Assembly: GCA_014529385.2 (NCBI GenBank)
Contig: CM043971.1
Coordinates: forward strand, 95,271,840-95,335,839
Direction of reading: 5' to 3'
Length of the DNA stretch: 64,000 bases
Source of the DNA: Adiantum capillus-veneris
Lineage: Eukaryota; Streptophyta; Polypodiopsida; Polypodiales; Pteridaceae
Shown here: positions 1 to 10,699 of the stretch, in pieces
How positions within the stretch are numbered: position 1 is the stretch's first letter
How the letters are laid out: the number at the start of each line of letters is the position of its first letter
Notes under the pieces: generated by a model
The model's input: only the letters and a program-made list of their open reading frames with translations
Told to the model about the DNA's origin: nothing
Databases searched by the model: none
Position numbers and translations under genes: made by a program

Positions 1-440
1 TCTTCTAGGTATAGCCACTAGTCAGCCCTTGAACATGAAATACTTGGCTCTCACAATTAAACAACTTAATTGACCAGAGAAAATTAAGAAGCTTACCCAT
101 GGTATTAATAGTCGATCTCTAGTACCTTTTGACCGTTAAATTAGCGACCCCATACTTGTTTAATTTTTACCTTTACATCTGTTAATGCATTTGATTATAT
201 TGCAATTCAATGTTTATTGCTGAAAAATGGTTTAAAATTCTGCTACCAATCAATTTGTCTGTCTACAACTACATATGCTTTTTAACTGTATATGAGAATA
301 CAATTACTGTGCCAATGTTGTTTGATTTTGCAATGATTGAAGAAGGCTAAGGACATTCATCTCAAATGCTCTTCCACCTCGACAAACGCATTGCAACTCA
401 ATAGCTTCCGAGGATGGAATCTACATCAGGAAGGGGGGCA

Positions 441-1024
441 TGTTAACCCTCACGGCTCATGGACACCCTATCACCTACGACGGACGTTGTATTATTTACT
501 TGGTAGAGTCAGGTACCAGGCTTGTCGGTCCAATAGGAAAAGGGTAGAGTGATCGCCGATGAGAGGTGCACTCTAACTGGAACATTCAAGGGTTAGTTGG
601 CTAAGCATGGGCTTCCAAGTGTGAATGGGGCGAGCTCATATAAAAGTCAACTAAACCTAAAATTCATTCATTCTCTCATTTGTGCAATAGAAGAGTGCTC
701 TTGCTCCATCTCCATCTCCATCTTCTTCTTCTTCACCTCCTTGTGTGTGTGTGTGTGTATGTGAGAGAGACAAAGAGTGTGTGTGGGCAATCGAGCATTA
801 CGAAGGCATGATGGCAGCGAAGCGGTTGAGCGCGGCACGACTGCAGCTTCTTCTTCATCGCGGTGAGGAATCCACCACGAAGGCGAGCGTAGAGCGGTGA
901 GTGACACACCCTTTGCTCTCTTGAGCTTGCTAGATTAGTCTAGTTGCATGCTTGGATCCATTTGTGGCTCGCACACAGTGTATCGGCAAGTTTCTTGCAT
1001 TGACACGTGCGATAGACGTGCACA
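441..1024 (+). repeat. 3' LTR of B-family element
   Basis: It begins TGTTAACCCTC directly after the purine tract and ends GTGCACA, giving TG...CA ends. It aligns end to end with the 573-577 bp LTRs at 12828-13404 and 20950-21522. The only break in similarity is at the terminal boundary at 1024, where unrelated DNA starts. Confidence 0.85.
639..646 (+). promoter_or_regulatory. TATA box in B-family LTR
   Basis: TATAAAAG lies in the LTR at the same place as the TATA boxes of the two B LTRs, so it probably marks the U3/R start of transcription. Confidence 0.55.
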
Positions 1025-1164
1025 TTTACCATGGGCCCCGTGTTGAGATAGATCTATAAGCACATGTCTATATCTTAAACCTTGTTCCCGTTTATTCTCC
1101 CACATTAAATGATCAATTTTTTGGGTTGGTTAGATATTAGATTTTATGATAGAACATATCATAG

Positions 1165-1745
1165 TAACCTCTTCTAGGATAGAGTACGAACATACCTTTG
1201 CAATAGTGGATTTTGGCAAGAGAACAAAATTTGATTTCATTCTAGGGAGACCATTTATGCATCGAATTTAAATGGTACAAGATTGGGGCTATGACCACAT
1301 CTACTTGATGCACAAAGTAGTCACAATACGAATCATTATAAAACACCATAGCTAAGAGATGTTAGTCAAACTCATGTGGAGGAAATTGACTCAACAACAA
1401 TCAAGGAAAAATCAAGGATACGAATCAGTATAAAACACCATAGCTATAGAGATGTTAGTCGAATTCATGTGGAGGAAATTGACTCAACTACAATCAAGGA
1501 AAAATAAATACTTGCATGGTTGCACTCTAAAGCATATATTTGGATGTGTGGAGCATCTGATTGCAAGAGTTTGATCAAAGAGGACTAAATTCTAGAGGGA
1601 TCAGTGAAGTAAAAAGACTACTTTTGAGAACCATTTCCAGAAGATTTGTTTGAACATTTTGTCTGGGATTAGATACTCGCGCGACTCTAGATGTGTGCGT
1701 AAATGAAAAAATGCCTATAAATTTTTGTGATGAAAAAGGCTATGA
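1165..1745 (+). pseudogene. Retropepsin remnant of D-family element
   Basis: Fragments in frame at 1180-1260 read like the C-terminal half of the C-element protease at 54660-54760, including the ILGRPFM motif. Downstream, WMCGASD and DEKGYE fragments match the region after that protease in C. The N-terminal part with the catalytic Asp is missing and stops are frequent. The function is lost. Confidence 0.7.
1326..1509 (+). repeat. 92-bp tandem duplication
   Basis: Two adjacent copies of a 92-bp unit, each starting ATACGAATCA, lie at 1326-1417 and 1418-1509 with a handful of differences. The unit lies inside the protease-downstream remnant and is absent from the equivalent part of element C, so it arose in this copy or lineage. 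Confidence 0.85.
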
Positions 1746-1912
1746 AATAGCTACTTATTGTATGATAAAGGTTTTGAAGGAAACTAATGAAACTTGAGAG
1801 TTTGAAAGTAGAAAAGATGAGACAAACACCTATGTCATGACTCATGATGCAAAAGTGCAAACGAAGGAAGAACAACAAATATGTCGTCATTGACATACCT
1901 AAAGAATGACAA

Positions 1913-2450
1913 ATGATTGTTTCAAAGAATCTAACTCCAAAAAATGCACAAGCAAAAGTAGATAAAGAAGCAAAGTCTCCAGGTTCCACATCAGATGTTC
2001 AACAAACTCAAGATCAAGAGAAGAACAAGGATAGGGCAAAAGATCGATTGTCTCCAATAGTGTTTAAATTCACCTTATGTGGAGAAACACGACTCAAAAA
2101 CACATGTTCAACTACAATAGATTTGTATGCTACAAAGAATCTAATGTCTTATGGCACTTGGATAATGATGGGAAAGCCACCAATCAAAGAGCTAGGGGAA
2201 AATGCAAAAGGTGACCGGGTGGATTCCATAATGGATATAAAAAACTAAAACATAAAAAATCTAAACATCTACAATCACTTCTTATGGGAGATAAAGCAAA
2301 GGTTCTATCAGTCCCTACTACAACCATAGAACATGATTCACAAACCAGTATCGACATATGAAAAACAAATCAAGAGGAGCAAAAGTATGCCAACCTACTA
2401 GAACAAAATGGTGTCATCATCCAAAGATTGAAACAATCAAAGAAGCCTAA
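1913..2450 (+). pseudogene. Remnant of the W-x-P-K tail region
   Basis: This is degenerate coding sequence equivalent to 35180-35360 in element D. A LQSLLMGDK stretch followed by VPTTT is shared by the two copies. Stops and frameshifts break it. The role of this tail is unknown; see element B for an intact version. Confidence 0.5.
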
Positions 2451-3230
2451 ATCTCAAGAACCTATGGAATTGAGTTTTTTTACTTGAACTAGAGTCGGGT
2501 AGCTAAGAGTTAGAGCTAAGCCACTAAATGAGTGAGGCATTAGTCCCAAAGCTTCAAGTAATATTCTCTGTGGTCTAAGAATCTTAGCTATTCTAGGTGT
2601 ACGTAAGAATATGAGTCAAAGTCTATGTATTTTAAGTTTGGTGAATTGAAGGAGAAAGTCCAAAAGACACTCACACATTGACCATAGTGAGGGTTGAGTG
2701 GAGAAGCTTCTACATCAAAAACCCTGCCAAGAAACATGGAAGCTATTGCGACATCATTTGATGTCACATGTGCTACATTTATTCCTTGAAGCACCCATCA
2801 ACTCCATCTTTCACATTGCATGCTTTTATTTGACAAATTTCTAGTATGCATATAGAGTGTCCCACAATTGATACTTGCATTAGAAACTCTTCCTTTTGTT
2901 TTTTCCAAGCACTCACCTTTCATGAACATGTACTCTAATAAGAGTGTATGTCAACAACCCTAAGCCGCTCAGCTCCCAAAACAAAAGGCAACACCAATGT
3001 TCATCTTCATTGCTAAAAGTGGCAAAAAAAAGGAGAATGTGTAACAAAATGGAACCTTGCCTGAACAATAGAAGCCTAACTTATGTATAACCAGAACACA
3101 ACAATAATAAATCACTCAAGGAAGAGGGGAGTGTCATCAGCCTACAAAGAAACTCCAAAGCTAAAGACCAGCTTCACATACAAACCTGCGACAAGATCAC
3201 ACATGGTCATGTCAAGGGACAACATGATCT

Positions 3231-3243
3231 AGGAAGGGTGGAA
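3231..3243 (+). other. Polypurine tract of D copy 1
   Basis: AGGAAGGGTGGAA sits immediately before the LTR start TGTTTG. The same tract (AGGAAGGGGGAA) precedes the 3' LTR of element D. Such tracts prime plus-strand DNA synthesis. Confidence 0.75.
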
Positions 3244-3962
3244 TGTTTGTCCATTTCAACATATGGGCACCCACCTAGCCAGACACCACTTTTTTTTTTT
3301 GTACCAAGTTATTTTTTCGAACTAGTGTGGCTATACTATGTGTAAATCTAATCCCACATTAGCAGGTAGATTCCTTGAGTTGTAATTCTTTTATGATATG
3401 TGTAAAGGCCTAGTGAGCCAAACACTAGCCATTTAGAAAGACCTAGGTATAAAAGACAATCACTTAAGTGTGAAAAAGAGGCTTATCTTTTAAAGAAAGA
3501 AGAACTTTGTGTATGTACACTCAAGTGGCCAAGCATCTCCAACTTGTAATCAATTTTTATAATTATTGAGTAATCCGATTTCAATTCCAAAAATTGCATT
3601 GTGTTCCTCTTTCCATGCTCTTGCAATTAAGTGTAAGCATTGTGAATTTTGTTGTGGTTTGCGACCACGCATCTACGAGATTAGTCTTCAAATTTGTGTG
3701 CTTAAATCATTGTTTTTTGAAGTTTTTACGATAGGAGAGTGTTATTAGACCTCAGGGCAACTTGTTTGGGTTGTTCTTTTGCAATATTTGTGACTTGAAT
3801 CATGATGGATCGTGATCCATGCACCTTGTCACAATGCTCTCATACTTTAAAGACCTATCCCTTTAGAACTAATATAGCTTCCCTTAAAGTTTCGTGACAA
3901 TCCAAGTCCATGTATTCATCAAAATGGTGTGATGACCTAGAGCGATGAGAAAGGACATAGGC
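3244..3962 (+). repeat. Partial 3' LTR, D family
   Basis: It starts TGTTTG and aligns along its length with the 912-bp LTR at 36684-37595, but stops matching at about 3962, so roughly the last 200 bp are missing. A TATA box (TATAAAAG) lies at 3448-3455. A quasi-palindrome of the recurring family, ATGGATCGTGATCCAT, lies at 3805-3820. Confidence 0.8.
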
Positions 3963-4368
3963 TTGGCAGCCAGCTCCACCACTACCACCAATAATAGAAA
4001 AAAAATAGAGATGCATGCCAAGAATGGTGGCTTTGACAGAGATTAGAAAATATCAAAAGAGCACTGAGTCAATCATTCCAAAAGTAGTCTTCTCTCGAGT
4101 TTTTAGGGAGATAATGGAAGAGTACAGTGATTCAGTAAAATGAAGATACAATGTGATGTCCTAACGGCACTACATAACACCTCAACGAATATATTAGTGC
4201 AACTATTTCAAGATGGTGTTTCCTATATGGTGCACGTGAAGAGGTTCACTTCAAAAAACAATGATTTAGCCCTTGCCATCAACTTATGGAATGAGGGTTG
4301 CCTTCATAAGAATTAAAATATCCCCATGTAACCTCTATTTGAGAATCGTTTTCTTTTCATATAATACC
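3963..4368. other. Unassigned spacer
   Basis: AT-rich DNA between the truncated D-family LTR and element F. I see no supported gene or repeat in it. The left end of the F LTR is not sharp and may extend some way into this stretch. Confidence 0.4.
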
Positions 4369-4822
<454 letters not shown>

Positions 4823-4837
4823 GTCCTCCCCTTTTTG
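4823..4837 (-). other. Polypurine tract of element F
   Basis: The complement of GTCCTCCCCTTTTT is a purine-rich tract directly next to the LTR start on the - strand, the expected place for plus-strand priming. Confidence 0.6.
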
Positions 4838-4999
4838 TGTTTGAGCACATCAAAGAAATCTTCTGGTGGGGTCTAAGTCTCCCATATAGATGGGTGTACA
4901 AAAGAGTGCCTCCCCTAGAGAGTGGTGATGTTAGGGTGTAGGCCAAAAATCCCTCCCATTGAGAATGGTGGGCAACAAGGGTGTAGGGGAAAAGCTCCT

Positions 5000-5508
5000 C
5001 CCCTAGAGAAATGTAAGCAACTAGGATGTAGGAGAATGTGAGTGTCTCAGAGTACATCTACATAGCATACTCCTTTGTTATCTTCTTCATTAGATTCTTC
5101 AGTTATGTTGACTTTGATCTTTGTTTTTATCTTTGTAAATACACTGACTAGACCCCTTATTATTTTTACCACAACGCACACAAGGATTGACTTTGTAAAA
5201 TTTCTTGGACGTGTGGTTGGTGCGGTTGCAATGTTTGCATCTCTTAGACATCCTCTGAATTTGTTATAGACTCCTTTTCTTTTAAGTACTATGACAATCT
5301 GGCCCTAGTCTGCATCTAGTACTCCTTTGAGTAGAATGGCTACTTGGTCTTCATTCTCCACTAGGGATGTTATGTATACCAACTGGGTGCATGTTCTCTT
5401 CATTATATCGATCATAGAGAAGGGATATCTTCTCTTGGTTCCATGGTGAGACCATAGAGCTAAATTTTGAGAGAATTTTTGGAGTGCTTGGCTATGGCTC
5501 CAAAGTAC
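5000..5508 (-). pseudogene. Copia-type Gag, C-terminal part (element F)
   Basis: On the - strand, fragments read like the C-terminal half of a copia Gag: a helix-rich stretch including QLVYITSLVENEDQ (about 5345-5400), then a Cys-rich segment CKHCNRTNHTSKKFY followed by CVRCGKN near 5175-5250, resembling a zinc knuckle. Stops and frame breaks are present. Element A entered this gag at 5508/25461, so the N-terminal part is 20 kb away. Capsid and RNA-binding roles are inferred from the family. Confidence 0.6.
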
Positions 5509-6525
5509 TGAGGCGGTCCGAGGCGGGCAACAAGAGAGGCGACCTCTAAACACCCCTTAAGGCTCCCGTGCTGCTCAATTGGGGCTGGGGCAACCACAAG
5601 CACAACACAACAACAAACCCACAGCCAAACCCAAACAAGATAGGGGCACCACCTAGTTATGGTATGCGAACTAGGACGCAAGAGAGATTTTGGCACAACC
5701 AAGAAGATGCACCACACAACACACACAAGCAACCTCACACCAAGACACACATGAAATGGAGCAGAGAGAGCTAGAGCAAAGGGAAGAGAGAGAGGAAAGG
5801 ATCTTGCGTAATACCTTATTTGTGACTTGCAAATGGAGATGGTTCGTTATGATGCTATCGTAGAACTTGTACAAAACTCACTCAATGCTTAGTGATTGCT
5901 AATCATTGCCAAAACACACACACACTGTCTTAGGGTGTGGGAGACCTCTCACCACAATACCCTCTTACAATGGACACAAAACTGGCAATGAAAAACACAC
6001 TAAAACACTTTCTAAAATCAAGATCAACCGATAAAAACTCAAAATACACAAGTCACCTTGAATTCACCAAACCGTATTACACAAATGGAAGGATGAAGAT
6101 TTGAACGTCGAATCACGCCTTTGATGCACCAAACCTCGATTTATTGATGATGAAGGAGCATGTACAATAGTGGTTTTGAGATTTGTGGAACTCACGCTCT
6201 CTCACTTGCAATGTGTATCTTGAAGGCTTCTCTCACACCAAGAGTGAAGCTCACAAGTGGTTGCTACACCTAAGTCTCTCCTCACGCATAGAGTGTTGGG
6301 GTGCTATGTGAGATGTTGGAGGTTGTTTTACAAGAAGGAGCGGGGTCTATTTATAGGTTGGAAACCCCTCATAAAGATTATTGGAAATCCTAATTTACAA
6401 GCTAAAAAATCAGGATTATGATTTTTTTGAATATCAAAACATTGCGGGCCTTCTTTGTCTGCTTGAGTCATGGGTGTGGGCTCAAAAGAGAGCATTATTG
6501 ATGGTAGATAAGGTGAAATTAAGTA

Positions 6526-6560
<35 letters not shown>

Positions 6561-8174
6561 ACTTTGTACATGTCTTCAGGTGAGGTGTCTTTTATGGTTA
6601 GGTCAATGCTATTTTGTGTTAGTATGTTAGTCGTTAGTAATCACTAGAAAGTTAATGTTACATTTACAATGGGTAGAGTGAGTTGATTTGATGAAGGAAG
6701 AGGGGTGAATTAAAAGAGAATCATTGAGATGGTGAAGCTTTGAAGAAGCTTGAACTCACCCTCGTGTAGATTGTGAAAAAAATGACCGTTGGTCTTCTTC
6801 TTCTTCTTCGCTTCTTTACGCCGCCGCCACGGTTGATCACCACGATGAAAAGAGGATTTGTTGATGAAAAATCCTCAATTTGCAGAAGTTATCATGGTTA
6901 AGATGCTGAATTTTAGATATTTTTAGGAGAGGTAAATGAAATTGTAACATAGAAGCAATAGAGAGAGACATGGAGAGGGTGTATGTATGTAGAGGTTCAT
7001 AAAAGAACTATAGGGATGAGAGAGAAGGGTAATGGTGAAGAGGGTGGGAGAAGCCATGGAAATTGCAGGTTTGAGTGAGGGAAGGAGAGGGAGGGATGTG
7101 TAAGAGTGAGTAGGTGTGTGGAAGGGTGAGAGAAGACTAAGGGCTACTTGTGAGAAAAGTGGGCAAACTGGGATCCACGCAAAAAATCATAGCTCACCGG
7201 TGATAGCTCCAAAAACCATGAAAAAATTTGAGGTGATTATTCAGAGCGTGGGCTACATTTTTTCTTTTGACCACCGCTCCAAATTCGGAGTGGAGATAGG
7301 TGCCAAAATTCTCACCAAAAAGCCTATTTTTTATGCCTGCAAAAGTCTTTTAGTGGCCCCCTCCTTTGTTGAATTTGTACAATGCATCCAAGAGTGAGCC
7401 CCTCCTTTGTCATATTATAATACAAAGCATTCAAGTTGCCCTTGACCCATGCATGGAGGAGGATTATTGGTGAAATAAGAAATATATACATGGTGGGACT
7501 AGTGTATGGACTATTCATGGACTTTAGCTCAATGAGCACATGGTGTTAGAATAATGAGTAAAAATAATAATAAAAATATGGAGGAGTTATGGATATGGAA
7601 AGATATTGGAATCATATGATATGGTCCCTCCTTGAATTATTTTGGGTGAAAGAGAAAAAGGTATGCAAGTAAATAATATAATAAAAGTAACCAATGAGTA
7701 GAAATCAATTTTTTGTTTTCACGAGGGTGAGGGTGAAAATGTGGGAGTGATTTGTATAAAGGAAAAATATGAGGTTAGAGTATGTACATATTGGCAAAAA
7801 ATATAATTATGGTGTAAGAGGATGAAAGAAGGTGTACATAGGTTTAATAAAACACACACCTAAGTAGAAATATTTAAATAAAATACCAAAATAATTATAA
7901 AAAATCCCTATATTTAGGCCATATATACAATGAAATATTTACACACAAAGAGGCCATAATATACTTTTATTTTTTTATTTTTTTTATTTTTCTTTGGCTC
8001 ACCTAGCCCAGTGACTAGCTAGCTGAGGGTTTTTAAGAAGATATGGGAAAAGCCCCCTAACTCACACACGCCTATGTACAGTGAAATGTTAGGGATAGCC
8101 ATAGCGTTTGGGCGAATTTGGTAGGGTGGAGTAACTTAGTATGGCAATTATGGAGAGCCGAAAAATGGCTATCA
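5509..8174 (-). repeat. 3' LTR of element A
   Basis: It matches 22784-25460 end to end with about 0.7% substitutions by eye. It contains a GA microsatellite at about 6523-6557 and a TTC run near 6797. U3 is long: the TATA box lies about 1.8 kb from the LTR start. Confidence 0.95.
6347..6356 (-). promoter_or_regulatory. TATA box in A LTR
   Basis: On the - strand it reads CTATAAATAG, a textbook plant TATA box, and it is kept in the other LTR at 23622-23631. It would set the start of the element's genomic RNA roughly 30 bp further on, towards lower coordinates. Confidence 0.65.
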
Positions 8175-8177
8175 ATA

Positions 8178-8188
8178 GCCCTCCCCCC
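8178..8188 (-). other. Polypurine tract of element A
   Basis: The - strand reads GGGGGGAGGGC, four bases before the LTR start TGATAGC. It is the plus-strand primer and fixes the LTR boundary at 8174. Confidence 0.8.
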
Positions 8189-8203
8189 AGGATGATGGTA
8201 TAT

Positions 8204-10699
8204 TCATGTACCATCATAGAGCATCTTTTCCAAAGAGAGTGCTTCAGAGTCCCTGACGAGATCTTCATTGTTTGGCCCCTCAGAATTTTGGCTGGAGTTA
8301 CACTCTTGCTTCATGTAACAATACTTACATGAGACAGCGGCCTTTGGACAGATCTTTGGTAGATCCTTTGGTAGAAGGCGACTCAAATAGGGCTTCAAGC
8401 GATACCCGTTTACCTTCCTGGAGTGCTCTTTACCATTCAAGTCCATAAGCTGATAGTAACTAGAATTGAAAGCCTTCTTGACTATGTATGGCCCTTGCCA
8501 TCTAGTTTCAAACTTGGCATCAAAACGATTGTCAAGTCGATTGTCATACCTTAGCACAAGCTCTCCTTCCTTGATGCCTTTGTCCTTCAGTTTCTTGTCG
8601 TGTGTTTCTTTCGCTTGTGTGGCTTTCCTCTTGTAGCACTCGTATGCTGCTTCTCTTTTCCACTCAAGCTCCACTAACGTAAGAAGTCGATCCATCCATA
8701 CCTCTTGATCATCTTGTGCTCCTTTGCCATGAAGTTGCATTGTTGGAATGTTGAGCTCGATAGGCTGCAAAGCCTCTTGACCATAGACCAAGTGAAATGG
8801 TGTGAACTCCGTGGCTTCCCTATATGTGGTTCGATATGCCCACAAGGCACCATCCAAGAAGTCATCCCATAATTTTGTCTTGTTTTGCACCATCTTTCTA
8901 ATGATTCCTGCAATGACACCATTAGCCCTCTCTACCAAACCATTTGATTGAGGATAGTAGGGTGTGCTATGCCGATGTAGAATGTGAAGCTCATTACAAA
9001 CTTCTGTGAGCAAGCCCTTCCGAAATCTTGGACCATTATCAGAAACGATCTCCAAAGGTGTGTCAAATCTGCAACAAATGTGAGTGTACACAAACTTGCT
9101 AACTATCCTCTCATTAACTCTTGCCACACTTTGAGCTTCCACCCACCTAGTCATATAGTCTACAGCCACTAGAATGTAGAGTTTACCATTTTTTGTCCTA
9201 GGCAGAGGACCCATAGCATCAATGCCCCACTTTTCAAAGGGTCCATTTGCAAGAACTATTTGCCTCGGGCCATGCACCAACCTTCTATTTCCATTTATCT
9301 GACAATTATGACAGCTTTTACACCAATGTTGAACGTCCACATGCAAGCTTGGCCAAACATACCCCGCAAGCAAAATCTTCTTCACAGTTGATTCTTGGGC
9401 AAAATGACCACCACATGCCTCTTCATGCAAACCTTTTAGAATGGCTGGAATTTCCTCGATAGTTGGTACTCTTCTGCACACTTGATCCTTCCCTTTTTGA
9501 TAGAGGGAGCCTTCTAGGAAGAGATAGAAACTTGCCTTCTTCATGAGTCTCCTCTTCTGAGCCTTCGTGAAGTCTTGTGGAAACTCACCCTCCAAAATGT
9601 AGCCGATAATGGGAGCCAATGACTCCAATCCCTGGTATCTCGGTTGCTTGACAGTTGCTGCCACCATGATGACCTGCACTTCTCTCTCAACACATGTAAC
9701 TGCTTGTTGTGCAAGTAAATCGGCATCTTCATTTTGTTTCCTCGGAATATGATATAGTTGCACTTCTTCAAACTGATTAAACATCTTACGAATGGCATGA
9801 ACTTTTGTCCTTAAGCTTTCATTCTTGCATGCCCAAATTCCTAAAATCTGTTTAACAATGAGAAGTGCATCTCCCTTTACCATGAGACGTTTTATCCCTT
9901 GGCCAATGCACATCTTCAAACCATGAAGTAGTGTGTCGTATTCTGCTTCATTGTTGCTAGTTGAACCTGGTAGATTGACCTTCTCTTTCATGACCACCTC
10001 TCCACTTGGGTTGAGCAACACTAGCCCTCCCCCTGCTTTCCCTGTGGCTCGTCGAAAAGCTCCATCAAAGAACAAGGTAAAAGCATTGGGAATACTTTTT
10101 GGTGGTGGCAATGGTAGGGTCTTTACTTGAGGCACCTTAATCTCCTTCTCATGTACCCTATAAGTGAGAATCCCTGCCAATTGTGCACGCACACTATCTT
10201 CTACCTTGAAAGAGTATTGAAACTCTTGCAACTCCATAATCCACTTTGAGATCCTAGTACTAAGATTCATTTGAGATGACACCCAAGGGAACAAATTTTC
10301 TGCAGTGAGAATTAAAAAAGGTTTTGGTAGCAGGTAGGATCTAAACTTTCTCACCGCAAACATGAGAGAAAGCATCATGAGTTCTGCTTCTGTGTAGTCT
10401 CTCTCCAAAGCATTCATGACCCTACTAGCAAAGTAGATGGGTCGCATCCTTGTACTGTGGGGATCTTGTTGTAGCAACACAGCACCAATTGTTTCCCTTC
10501 CAACACTAGAGCTAACAAAGAATGTGTACTCCCAACAAGGAGGCATGAGTGTTGGTAGCTCTGACAAAATGACTTTAATGTTACAAAAATACTCTTCAAG
10601 CTCATCAGACCATGCAAATTCTACTTGTTGTGTCAACTTTTGCAAAGGATGAAGCAACTCCGAGGCTAAGTGAATGAAGCGTGACATATACTTCACCTT
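8204..10699 (-). CDS. pol: Element A pol, C-terminal part: RNase H, second RNase H, integrase
   Basis: About 830 residues in the same frame as the upstream gag-RT piece, separated by a single TAG at 10700-10702. Residues 1-180 are the end of RT plus the first RNase H, whose usual catalytic Asp is replaced in VSSSVGRETIGAV. Residues 205-335 form an archaeal-type RNase H with D211, E250, D276 and D324. Integrase follows, with zinc motif H424, H431, C462, C465 and catalytic D493, D553, E589 (D-x35-E). A GPY-type module (RWQGPY) follows and there is no chromodomain. The frame ends 30 bp before the 3' LTR. Product: replication and integration enzymes of a virus-like particle. Apart from the stop, the domains look intact. 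Confidence 0.93.
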   Translation of the reverse strand, partial: KVKYMSRFIHLASELLHPLQKLTQQVEFAWSDELEEYFCNIKVILSELPTLMPPCWEYTFFVSSSVGRETIGAVLLQQDPHSTRMRPIYFASRVMNALERDYTEAELMMLSLMFAVRKFRSYLLPKPFLILTAENLFPWVSSQMNLSTRISKWIMELQEFQYSFKVEDSVRAQLAGILTYRVHEKEIKVPQVKTLPLPPPKSIPNAFTLFFDGAFRRATGKAGGGLVLLNPSGEVVMKEKVNLPGSTSNNEAEYDTLLHGLKMCIGQGIKRLMVKGDALLIVKQILGIWACKNESLRTKVHAIRKMFNQFEEVQLYHIPRKQNEDADLLAQQAVTCVEREVQVIMVAATVKQPRYQGLESLAPIIGYILEGEFPQDFTKAQKRRLMKKASFYLFLEGSLYQKGKDQVCRRVPTIEEIPAILKGLHEEACGGHFAQESTVKKILLAGYVWPSLHVDVQHWCKSCHNCQINGNRRLVHGPRQIVLANGPFEKWGIDAMGPLPRTKNGKLYILVAVDYMTRWVEAQSVARVNERIVSKFVYTHICCRFDTPLEIVSDNGPRFRKGLLTEVCNELHILHRHSTPYYPQSNGLVERANGVIAGIIRKMVQNKTKLWDDFLDGALWAYRTTYREATEFTPFHLVYGQEALQPIELNIPTMQLHGKGAQDDQEVWMDRLLTLVELEWKREAAYECYKRKATQAKETHDKKLKDKGIKEGELVLRYDNRLDNRFDAKFETRWQGPYIVKKAFNSSYYQLMDLNGKEHSRKVNGYRLKPYLSRLLPKDLPKICPKAAVSCKYCYMKQECNSSQNSEGPNNEDLVRDSEALSLEKMLYDGT

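Larger units (their letters stand above)
1..1024 (+). mobile_element. 3' end of a second B-family LTR element
   Basis: The stretch is the reverse complement, with moderate divergence, of the 3' end of element B (about 13835 down to 12828). It holds about 440 bp of non-coding internal sequence, a polypurine tract at about 428-440, then a complete LTR. The rest of this copy lies left of the window. Its LTR is visibly more diverged from the two LTRs of B than those are from each other, so it is an older insertion. It is oriented opposite to B. Confidence 0.85.
1140..3962 (+). mobile_element. D-family gypsy element, copy 1 (truncated)
   Basis: This is a decayed 3' half of an element of the same family as 30116-37595. 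Reading left to right it holds a protease remnant, a degenerate tail region, a non-coding stretch, a purine tract and a partial LTR. Reverse transcriptase, RNase H and integrase are absent between the protease remnant and the tail, as in the other copy, so the deletion appears to be a family trait. The left end abuts unassigned DNA after 1024. The LTR stops matching at about 3962. Confidence 0.75.
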
